Positions 16,863 to 25,700 of a stretch of DNA of 64,000 nucleotides are shown here, one piece after another (the first letter of the stretch is position 1; each line of letters opens with the position of its first letter). The stretch is from Gemmata sp. GTDB taxonomy: Bacteria; Planctomycetota; Planctomycetia; Gemmatales; Gemmataceae. The notes beneath the pieces were generated by a model. The model did no database searches. It was not told the origin of the DNA and saw nothing but the letters and a program-made list of their open reading frames with translations. The translations under genes were made by a program, and so were the position numbers. The DNA is taken from the NCBI GenBank assembly GCA_025055115.1, contig JANWYJ010000038.1:57927-121926 (forward strand), written 5' to 3'.

Positions 16863-19220
16863 ATGCTCCGGTTATCACGCTTGTGGATGCACGGCACAGT
16901 TGCGGTCCTGTTGGTGATTCCCGTCGGGGCCAGCGGGCAAGAGGCCGCCACACACGCCGCAGCCGCGGAGAAGAACCGGGCAGCACTGCAGAAGGAACTC
17001 GCCCAAGGATCAGACCTGGACAAACGCCTGCGGCTGGATCGCTTCGCCGCGGGCGACAACGCGGTGAAAGTCGTCGGTGTTTTCCTCGACTCGCTACCCG
17101 AGACCAACGATGATCCGCTCCCCTTTGACAGAATCACTGAGGTACTCACGCAACGGCTGCAAGACAAACTCCAAGTCGCGAATCTGAAGCTGGATATGAC
17201 CGGCGTTGTGCGCCTGGCACCCGATCGCCACCCCCACGTCCTACTTCAGGCGGCGGCCAATGCTGCCGCCTCAAAGGGTACGGCCGCCGCCGATCAGGTT
17301 CTCTTCCGCAGCAGCGCGTTCGATGACACGGGGGCCTTGGTGATTCAAGGTGTTCACGCCAAAACTGGAAACCCGCTGGCGTGGTTGGAGAAGGCCCAAC
17401 CCTCGCCATTGGCGAAAAACCCGGCAGCGACACGCCCCGATGGCACCGCCGCCCCAGTCAAGTACAACCTCCAGGCGGTGGAGTGGAAAATCGCTCCCAC
17501 CCAGTTGCAGAAACTGTTGGCTCAATCCGACCCCTCGGATGGCAGCGCCGATGACAAAGCCCGCCTGGCCCTGCGCCGCCTGTTCGTGGAGCGGACCTAC
17601 TTCTTTTATCAAGTGAACCAAGAACCCAACGGCGTTCGCGCCTCACTGCGTTTCCGCGTCCACGGGCTGCGCTTGGGTGAGGCGGAACTGAGGGCCGAAC
17701 TGGTGCAAGATGCGATCAACCCCCTGGTGACTGAAACCGCGGGCCGAGCGGTACCCGGCGATTACGCCCCGCTGCTGACCACCGTGATTGCCGAACCCAC
17801 GCAACAGCTGCGCGCTGCAGTTGCCGCTCAGCCGGCGCTCGATGGCGTGCGCCTCGATCCCGGCTTCCACTTCGGCCCCAATGGCGAACTGATGGCGGCC
17901 GGTATCCACCCAGGCTTCACCACGCCGGCTCAAAACGAATTGCTCACTACCGTGATCCAAACGCAATTCGCAGCGTTTGGGAAGGGGAAAGCGCGGGCCG
18001 CCGAATACCAGCAGCTCGCCCAATTCCCCGTCAGTACGCAAAACATGATCAAGCTTCCCATCACCAAACTGATGCAACAACTGCGAACCTGGGCCATCGA
18101 AAGCAAAGACGATCTGCGGCTGTTACGCCTGTATTTCCCCGCCAACGCGGAGGCTGTGCAGAAACAGTACTTCGTTGCCTCCGAGGGGTTGGTGCTGCTT
18201 TATCATCCCGCCAGCGCCGCCGACATCAAGGACGTGGAAACACAATTCACGGCTCTGGTCAAACGCCATCTCGACCGCGGCATTCCTCCACCGCCCGATG
18301 GACCGGCCCAGGAATTCCCCCCCACCGCCGACAAGCGGCCGCTACTGCCGGGACTGACCGCCTACTTACGCCAACACATGACCACCGACCCTAAGAAATG
18401 GTACGGGGTTCTCATCGAACGGGGGTATTTCGACGCCGAAAACCGCTACAGCCTCCGCGGCGTGGTCGATGCCGCCCACCAGAACACCGAACTGGCCCAG
18501 TTGCTCAAAAGCCTCCAAGAAGAAACGAAGTGGGCCGAGTATTTCCACCCCCCACCGGCACCGCCGGCTCTGGATGTTGTGCCAATGAACGAGATGCTCG
18601 AACGGATTCGCCGCGTAACGCCCGCCTATGCTACGTTCGACGGCATCCGCATCCTTTCCGCCCGCTATGATGAGAATGCCAATCTCATTTTCACCGCGAA
18701 AATGGTGGGTCAGCCCGACGCGGGGGCCAGCACACGGCTGGCGCAGCTCATCCGCGACCACGCCGTCTACAAACGCCGCGCCCCCGCCGGCCGACTCGTA
18801 CGCATCGAACGCGATGCCGCTACCTCCACCGACGCCCCGATCCCCGATTTCAACCTGCTTTTGGGCGGCAAACTGCTCGCCCAGGCCAACAACAGCCCAG
18901 AGGACCTCCAAAAAGCCAAAGATTGGCTCGAGGTCGCTACGCTGCATTACCCCAACGAAGCCGCGGTTTGGTTCCTCAGCGCCTACTATCACTACGCGAT
19001 TGCTAAAGATGACGAATTGACGCGGCGTGATCTTTACCGGGTGGTGGAGTTGGAAGGACCCCTCGCCTTCGACGGCACCGCGCAACGCAAACGTCGCTAC
19101 GAAGCGGCCAAGGACTTGCAAGGAGCCACGCGCGCCAAGTTTGAAGAATTGTGGTTGGAATGTTTCCGGGAAGTGAAGGATGGGGCCAAACCCATTACAC
19201 TCACTCCCAAGACGAAATAG
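16863..19220 (+). CDS. Secreted 785-residue protein of unknown function
   Basis: An N-terminal signal peptide (basic start, hydrophobic 'GTVAVLLVIPVGASG', probable cleavage after residue ~24) indicates export. Three stretches share a loose pattern of a beta-hairpin with an acidic-Gly turn: 'LFRSSAFDDTGALVIQGVH' (about 140-160), 'VRLDPGFHFGPNGELMAAGI' (about 330-350) and 'IRILSARYDENANLIFTAKM' (about 595-615); they may be diverged repeats of one small domain, perhaps BON-like. The last ~110 residues look TPR-like ('LEVATLHYPNEAAVWFLSAY'). No catalytic motif is seen. It is co-directional with, and inside, the VWA/PP2C locus, so it is a plausible extracytoplasmic partner of the two membrane proteins. 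Confidence 0.72.
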   Translation: MLRLSRLWMHGTVAVLLVIPVGASGQEAATHAAAAEKNRAALQKELAQGSDLDKRLRLDRFAAGDNAVKVVGVFLDSLPETNDDPLPFDRITEVLTQRLQDKLQVANLKLDMTGVVRLAPDRHPHVLLQAAANAAASKGTAAADQVLFRSSAFDDTGALVIQGVHAKTGNPLAWLEKAQPSPLAKNPAATRPDGTAAPVKYNLQAVEWKIAPTQLQKLLAQSDPSDGSADDKARLALRRLFVERTYFFYQVNQEPNGVRASLRFRVHGLRLGEAELRAELVQDAINPLVTETAGRAVPGDYAPLLTTVIAEPTQQLRAAVAAQPALDGVRLDPGFHFGPNGELMAAGIHPGFTTPAQNELLTTVIQTQFAAFGKGKARAAEYQQLAQFPVSTQNMIKLPITKLMQQLRTWAIESKDDLRLLRLYFPANAEAVQKQYFVASEGLVLLYHPASAADIKDVETQFTALVKRHLDRGIPPPPDGPAQEFPPTADKRPLLPGLTAYLRQHMTTDPKKWYGVLIERGYFDAENRYSLRGVVDAAHQNTELAQLLKSLQEETKWAEYFHPPPAPPALDVVPMNEMLERIRRVTPAYATFDGIRILSARYDENANLIFTAKMVGQPDAGASTRLAQLIRDHAVYKRRAPAGRLVRIERDAATSTDAPIPDFNLLLGGKLLAQANNSPEDLQKAKDWLEVATLHYPNEAAVWFLSAYYHYAIAKDDELTRRDLYRVVELEGPLAFDGTAQRKRRYEAAKDLQGATRAKFEELWLECFREVKDGAKPITLTPKTK

Positions 19221-19237
19221 CATCACGAAATAGCATC
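19212..19237. repeat. 13 bp tandem repeat containing the stop codon
   Basis: ACGAAATAGCATC is repeated head to tail at 19212-19224 and 19225-19237. The TAG inside the first copy is the stop codon of the secreted 785-residue protein. Confidence 0.9.
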
Positions 19238-19362
19238 ACCATTTTCGCCCACGCGGCCGGAAACGGACCGCACGACTCGCCCATCCCAGGCCACAACGGC
19301 CCGGAACATCGGACCCCGATCGATTCCCCTGACGCATCCGCGGGGTGGAAGGAGACCTTTGT

Positions 19363-21792
19363 ATGCCTGCGCTGGTGTGTTTGGCCGCTCTCCCGAAACC
19401 CCTGTTGTTCGGCCTCTACGGAGCTGTTGGCGGGCTTTTGGGGGCGTTGCTATTGGGCGAATGGCTCATGCTGGCACTGGGGCCACAGCAAGTCGAGGCT
19501 GGCCCCCCCCCACCCGAGCCGCGATTGGCCATCGCCGCTTCTCCTGAGCTGCAACTGTACCAAGGCGGGACCAATAAGCTCGTGATCGAGATTCTCCGCG
19601 ATGAATTCAACTCCGCCGTGACAGTCCGGGCGGAGAAACTCCCTTCTGGCATCACGGCGCGGGAGGTCATTATCCCGCCGCAACAGATCGAAGCGGAACT
19701 CGAATTCCAAGCTAGCCATACCGCCGAAGTCAAACCCGCAACCATTGCCCTTGTGGCCACTGCCAAGCCCAACAGACAAACCATTTCCGCCAGCACCACC
19801 ACCCATCTGACAGTCCTTCCGTCGCCTTTGCCGCAAGCGGATATTGTCTTCGTCTTGGATGTGAGCCACAGCATGGATGGGCAAATTCTCGGCCTGCAAG
19901 ATGGTATTACCCAGTTTGCCAGCGATTTGGCGCGGGCCAAGGTCGATGCCCGCTTCGGCTGCGTGGCGTTTCGTGATCTATTTCATCCCGAACCCGACCC
20001 CCTCCGCTACCCGCAAATGAAGACGTTGCGCTTCGCGGGTGACGCGTTCACTGCGGATGCGGTCGCGTTTCGCAACGAAGTGCGCAAGCTCGAAGCCTTC
20101 GGTGGCGGCGACATTCCGGAAACCAGCTATGAAGCCGTCTGTGAAGCTGCCAACCTCAAAGGCTGGCGGAAAGGTGCCAGTCGTGTTCTGGTGCTTATCA
20201 CCGATGCTCCGCCCAAACGCGAGTCCGTCCCGCCTCGGGGCCTGACGGCCGAGGAGGTGATCGCCGTGTTGCGCCGCAACGAAATCGATCTTCTGCACCT
20301 GGTTGTTCACGACCGTAACCTGAGGTTTTATCAGACTTTACACGATGGTGTAATCGGTGTCGACAAAGACGGTTTGCGCGAGCGCGGCAAACATTTTGAG
20401 TTTCTCGAGACCGCCAACGATCGCGACGCCTTCACCCGGGTCTTACTGCCCGAAATGACCCGCTCCATCGTGGCAGCGGCGGAAGCCAAACGGCCCCAGG
20501 CCAAGCCGCAATTGGGGCAGCGGCCTGTGGAGAAGCCCCAATTGGTCAAAGCGGTGCAATCGAGCCGCGAGTACAGCCGCCGCGATGCATGGCAACTGCT
20601 TCTTGCGGTGGGCGTGTGGACCGGAGCGATTGCCGCGATGATCGGTCTGTGGCTCGTGGGCGGACAGCACTATTACCTGCGTGGCACATTGCCTGACAGC
20701 GGCCGCGTTGTGATCGCGTTGCTGGGCGGGATGGCCTTCGGACTCATTGGTGGGGCGGCCGGTCAGGGATTGGTGATTCTGGCGAATGTTGAAAGCACGG
20801 CGTTGGTGATGTTCTTCCGCCTGATTGGTTGGGTGATTCTCGGGGCATTGGCGGGGGTGGGGTTGTCGCCGTTTGTGCCGAATTTGAAGCCGACTTATGG
20901 GCTGATCGGCGGGGTGCTGGGCGGGTTTGTGGGTGGTTTGGGGTATTTGGTGATTGAGCGGGTCGGTGGAGATGTCGTGGGGCGGCTGGCGGGGGGGCTG
21001 ATGCTCGGCTTGTGCATCGGTGCGATGGTGGCCGTGGTGGAAGCAGTGTTCCGCCAAGCATGGCTAGAAGTTCACTATGGCCCGCGCGAAGTGGTGACGG
21101 TCAATCTGGGTCCAGAGCCTGTCAAAATCGGCAGCGACGCCCGCTTGTGTACGGTCTGGGCCCGCGGGGCGGCGAACATCGCCTTGCGCTATTTCATCCG
21201 CAATGGCCAGGTGATCTGTACCGATGTTCCTACCCAGCAAGAGTCTATTGTTCACGATGGGGACACCCGCATCGCCGGCAACGTGACCATCGTGGTTCAC
21301 ATGGGAACTCGAGATCGTTTGGAGGCCTTTCCTGCTGTGGAGTCGCCAGCCCGCGGACAACGGATCGCTCCGCCGGTCAAACCCAAGCCCACTCCAGCAC
21401 CGGCCCCAGCCTCTCGGCCGGCAGCCCCGGCTGCAGCGGCCTCGAAGCCGGCCCTGGCCTTGGCCGACGATGAAGAGGTTCTCCCGCTGCCAGGCTCACC
21501 AGTTTCTTCGCCACAACCGGTGTCCGTATCGGTGCCAACACCGCCGCCTCGTCAACCGCCGACACTCAAGCCCCCGCCGTTGCCGGGGCCAGGGTCGCCG
21601 TCGGGTTCGTCGGCACCGCCGCGCGCAACTCCGGCTTCGCCCCCACCATCGGCCGCCATGCCCACCCCGCCGGTCGCCCGGCCATCGGCCGCCACGCCGA
21701 AGGCCCCCGGTGACGCGTGCCCCGGATGTGGGCGAGTGAATCCCGGTCGCCCAGGAAACCGCTACTGTATGGTGTGCGATCGCACCTACTGA
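19363..21792 (+). CDS. VWA / multi-TM / FHA-like / zinc-ribbon membrane protein
   Basis: 809 residues from ATG 19363, chosen over the GTG at 19345 because GGAAGGAG lies 8 bp upstream of the ATG. An N-terminal hydrophobic segment (about 5-40), an immunoglobulin-like stretch (60-150), then a VWA domain (about 160-360) with MIDAS 'DVSHSMDG', 'DIPETSYEAV' and 'ITDAPP'. TM helices span about 409-566, followed by an FHA-like domain (574-645, 'LGPEPVKIGSDARLCTVWA'), a proline-rich linker and a C-terminal zinc ribbon 'CPGCGRVNPG...YCMVCDRTY'. Membrane, FHA-like and ribbon parts are close to those at 11838; only the outer domain differs. It probably senses an extracytoplasmic ligand and signals to the kinase/PP2C pair; this is inferred. 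Confidence 0.82.
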   Translation: MPALVCLAALPKPLLFGLYGAVGGLLGALLLGEWLMLALGPQQVEAGPPPPEPRLAIAASPELQLYQGGTNKLVIEILRDEFNSAVTVRAEKLPSGITAREVIIPPQQIEAELEFQASHTAEVKPATIALVATAKPNRQTISASTTTHLTVLPSPLPQADIVFVLDVSHSMDGQILGLQDGITQFASDLARAKVDARFGCVAFRDLFHPEPDPLRYPQMKTLRFAGDAFTADAVAFRNEVRKLEAFGGGDIPETSYEAVCEAANLKGWRKGASRVLVLITDAPPKRESVPPRGLTAEEVIAVLRRNEIDLLHLVVHDRNLRFYQTLHDGVIGVDKDGLRERGKHFEFLETANDRDAFTRVLLPEMTRSIVAAAEAKRPQAKPQLGQRPVEKPQLVKAVQSSREYSRRDAWQLLLAVGVWTGAIAAMIGLWLVGGQHYYLRGTLPDSGRVVIALLGGMAFGLIGGAAGQGLVILANVESTALVMFFRLIGWVILGALAGVGLSPFVPNLKPTYGLIGGVLGGFVGGLGYLVIERVGGDVVGRLAGGLMLGLCIGAMVAVVEAVFRQAWLEVHYGPREVVTVNLGPEPVKIGSDARLCTVWARGAANIALRYFIRNGQVICTDVPTQQESIVHDGDTRIAGNVTIVVHMGTRDRLEAFPAVESPARGQRIAPPVKPKPTPAPAPASRPAAPAAAASKPALALADDEEVLPLPGSPVSSPQPVSVSVPTPPPRQPPTLKPPPLPGPGSPSGSSAPPRATPASPPPSAAMPTPPVARPSAATPKAPGDACPGCGRVNPGRPGNRYCMVCDRTY

Positions 21793-21921
21793 GTTGGATG
21801 GTGTGCGACCGCACCCACTGAGTTGGCCTGATCCATCCTTGAGTTGGTGTCATCCATCCTCACCAGCGGGACAGGGCCGAATTTGGCGTGATCCATCCTC
21901 GCCAACGGGACAGAGCTGAAT
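21769..21921. repeat. Nested tandem duplications at a gene 3' end
   Basis: Bases 21769-21797, which encode the last zinc-ribbon residues and stop of the VWA membrane protein, are repeated head to tail at 21798-21826 with 2 of 29 differences. Further on, 21851-21882 and 21890-21921 match at 27 of 32 positions (39 bp offset). The whole 163 bp gap is therefore mostly duplicated sequence. Confidence 0.9.
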
Positions 21922-21955
21922 CCCGCAGCGGCTCAGATGTTGAGGATAGGGGACG

Positions 21956-22507
21956 ATGGCGGAAGCAGCGGCCCCGCGGCCTGCACGTTCGACATGGTCG
22001 CAGTTAACCGATGATGAACTGCTGGCGCAATGCGCGGTGGATACCTACCGCGCCCGTGGCCCGGGGGGGCAGAAGCGGAATAAGACCAGTTCGGCCGTGC
22101 GTTTGCGGCACCGGCCCAGTGGTCTGATGGTTATTGCTGAGGAAAGCCGTTCTCAGCATGAAAATAAAGCCAAGGCTCTGAAGCGCTTACGGCAGGCGTT
22201 GTTTCTGGAATGGCGGGAGGCCCTGCCGCCGCATCCCACCCCAGCCCAGATCGCCGCTCTCCCCGAGCTGGCCGCGGCTCGGGCGGCGGATGGTCGGTTG
22301 CATCTGAGTCGCAATAACCCGCTTTTTTGGCCAGTGGTCGGGGTGGTATTGGATGTGCTGGCGGCGGTGCAAGCCCGTGTTTCTGACGCCGCGGAATTAC
22401 TGCAGATTTCCACGGGGAATCTGATCGATTTTTTACAAACGGATGCGAAAGTGTGGCAAGCCGCGAATCGGCTCCGGGCCATGCACGGCCATAAACCGTT
22501 GCGGTGA
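21956..22507 (+). CDS. Peptide chain release factor-like protein (ArfB/RF-1 domain family)
   Basis: 183 residues. The catalytic GGQ loop is present as '[16 protein letters not shown]' at residues 35-50, followed by 'HRPSGL' and '[20 protein letters not shown]', typical of stand-alone RF-1 catalytic domains that hydrolyse peptidyl-tRNA on ribosomes. There is no codon-recognition domain. Instead of the basic disordered tail of ArfB, the last ~70 residues form a helical segment ending 'MHGHKPLR'. Likely a ribosome-rescue factor; whether it enters the mRNA channel as ArfB does is uncertain because the long Arg/Lys tail is missing. Confidence 0.85.
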   Translation: MAEAAAPRPARSTWSQLTDDELLAQCAVDTYRARGPGGQKRNKTSSAVRLRHRPSGLMVIAEESRSQHENKAKALKRLRQALFLEWREALPPHPTPAQIAALPELAAARAADGRLHLSRNNPLFWPVVGVVLDVLAAVQARVSDAAELLQISTGNLIDFLQTDAKVWQAANRLRAMHGHKPLR

Positions 22508-22549
22508 AACAAATTACCGACGAGTGCGGTGAAACAAATTACCGACGAG
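22500..22549. repeat. 25 bp perfect tandem repeat over a stop codon
   Basis: Bases 22500-22524 and 22525-22549 are identical. The first copy includes the final arginine codon and TGA stop of the release factor-like gene. Perfect identity indicates a recent event. Confidence 0.95.
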
Positions 22550-22775
22550 ATGAACAATGGGCCTGCACGGCGACGGTGGTTCTCGGGACCGGCTTGAAGC
22601 CAACAGTTGCCGCGGTCGCAGCGATTTCGGGATAGGGGGTAAAAGAAGAAATTGCAACAATTGCCGGAAAACTGTTGACCCCGGCGGAGGAATTCGGGAA
22701 ATTATTCCGCGTCACATAAGCGGATGATGGTCGTGATCCGCGACTCGCGCCCAAATCCTCTCGGGAGTGTCTCCT

Positions 22776-25700
22776 ATGATGCGCATGTGGCGACGCCGGT
22801 GGGCGTCCAGCCGGTCCCAATCCTCTCGCTCCCCTGCCGTCGAAACGAATCGCCCTCGCCTGACACTCGAAACGCTCGAAGCTCGCGATGTGCCCGCCGT
22901 CACCTTGGTCTCGTTCGCTGCCAGCGGGACCGCGAGTGCCAGTGCCAACAATGACAGCACTCTTCCTTTTGTCGCCACATCGATCAGCGATGATGGCAAC
23001 TACGTCGTTTACCTCAGTCAAGCGACCAATCTCGTCACAAATCAGAGTGATACGAATGGTGTGAACGACGTATTCCTCTTCGACCGGGCCAACAACACCA
23101 CGCGCCTCATCAGCCGTCAACACGGGACCACCGCCACCGCCGCCAACGGCGAATCCTTCGCCCCGGTCATCAGTGCCGATGGGAAGTGGGTGGCATTCTT
23201 CAACAGCGGTACCAATCTCGTCGAAAACTTCACAAGCCAGGGGAGTGGCTATCAAGTCTATCTGTACAGTGTTGAGAACGACAGTCTCACACTCGTGACA
23301 CGCAAAGCCGGGGCCACGGGCAACGTGGGGATTGTCTCATCCGATATCCCGCAACAGGGGCAAATCGCCATCAGCAACGATGGCAGCTTCATCGCCTATA
23401 TCAGCGATACCTACGATTTGGTCGCGAACTACTCAACGAGTGAAAACTTCTGGACCCAAGCCGGATACTTACCGGTGGACGCCTATTTGTATAACCGGCA
23501 CACCGGTACCAATACGTTGGTCAGCCACGTTCCCGGTAGTCCCAGCCGCGGGGCCAATGATTGGACCACCTTGGTAACCATCAGTGGTGGCAGCACCTAC
23601 AACCCGACCACCCAGACGGCCAGTGGTACCGTGGTGTTTTCCAGTTCGGCCACGAACCTCGTGAGCAATCAAGACGATAACACCTCCACCCTCGATATTT
23701 TCCGCTACGACATCGCGACCGGAACCACCTCTCTGGTAACACACGCGCCGACGGATACCAAAAAGGCCGTTGCCTCTAGCTCCGATCAAGACCTCTTCCC
23801 AGCGTCCGTCAGCGATGATGGGAAATTCATCACTTATGCCAGTCGTTCGCGCAACCTCGTGGCGAACCAGAGCGATAGCATCGGCACATATGATGTTTTC
23901 GTTTATGATGTCGCGAATGCCACGACGACGTTGGTGAGCCGGACGGCCTCGTCGGCCACGACCGCTGCGGGTGCAACTTACACACTTCTCAGTGGCAACT
24001 TCCCGCTCATCAGTGGCGATGGCAAATGGATCACCTTCGTCAGTGCGTCGAATAACCTCCTCTCGCCGTCACTGAGCGGGAATGCGACGCGGGTGTATCT
24101 GTACGAAGTCGCCACCGGGGAAATCACCCTGGTGAGTCGCAATAGCGAGACGGGTGCTGCGGTGAGTGGTACGAATCCCTCCATCAGCAACAACGGCCGC
24201 TATGTGGCCTACATCTCGACGACATCGGCTCCCGATGTGTACGTCTTCGACCGTACCGATAACTCGGTGAAATTGATCAGCCACCGTACCACTTCGGAAA
24301 CGACCCCCACCGGCGGCGGCAACACCTTACCCCGCATCAGTGGCAACGGCAACGTCATCGCCTGGACCAGTACCGCGTCGACCCTTGTCGCGAATGACAA
24401 TAACAACAAAGCCGATGTCTTCATCAATGCCATCAATAGTGGCCACAATGACCCGGAAGACCCCGACGACGGCCCACAATTCCAACTGACCCTCAACCTC
24501 GACAACGCCGACTACGCCCAATTCCAAGTCCCGGTGGAATATGCGGACCAGAACTTCCAATTTGCGCTGGTGTCTGGGGCTGGGGATGCCGATAACTTCC
24601 AGTTCCGGTTATCGCCCGATGGCCGGCTGACACTCAGTGACAACTTCCAGTGGGTGCCCGGCTCGACGGAGTTCCAAGAGAATTTCCAAATCCGTGTGCG
24701 GCTGCAAGGCAACACCATCACCGAGGAGATGCAGTTCCAGTTCGTCTTGCCCAAACCCCCAACGGCGATCGGGATCGATCAGTTCCAACTGCCACCATGG
24801 ACCGACGAGGTGATGCAGTTCCAAACCATCGGCCCAAGCAGCGAGACGTACCAATTCCAACTGGTGCCTGGGGCCGGTTCGGACGACAATGAGCAGTTCC
24901 AGATCGTCAACGGCAAGCTGATGCGCGACACAGATTTTGTGGAGGACCAGTTCACCTATTTGGTGCGCGTCCGCCAGCAAAGTACCCGTTTCCCCGGCTA
25001 CTACTACGACGAGCAATTCACGTTTGTGTACAAATTTACGCTCTCGCAGAACGTGGTTGAGGCGAAATCGAATGTCTCGGTGGGTAGCTTCGCGGTGCCC
25101 GGTTCGTCGCGCAGCTATACCTACAGACTGGTGTCGGGCAGCGGAGATACCGACAATGGCCAATTCACGATTTCTGGCAACACCCTGCTGACCGCGTCGA
25201 ACTTCCCGTTGCAGACCGCGAATTACTCGATCCGTGTGCGTGCGACCGACACGCAATTCCAGCAGATTCTGGCCGAGATGGTCTTCACCATCACCGCGGT
25301 GATTCCACCGACGGATATCACCCCCTCGAGTTGGGGCGTACCCAACGCCGCCAACGCCGAAGTGGCCACCTTGACGACCACCGGCGACCCCAACGGTACC
25401 TACACCTATGAATTGGTCAGTGGTGCCGGCGATACCGACAATGGGCTTTTCACCATTGTGGGTGATAAGCTCGTAACCAAGGATGGTTTTACCACCAACA
25501 AGGACACCTTCTCGATTCGCGTACGCACCACCGATGCCACGTATTCGCAATTCTCTTATGAAGAAGCGCTGACACTGGTGATTCAGCCGACGATCCAGTT
25601 ATCCAATACCGCGATCACCGCGGGGCCGAATGTGACGGTCGGCACACTTACGACGCCCAATTCTAGCCGGTCGTACACCTTCTCCCTGGTGCCCGGCGCG

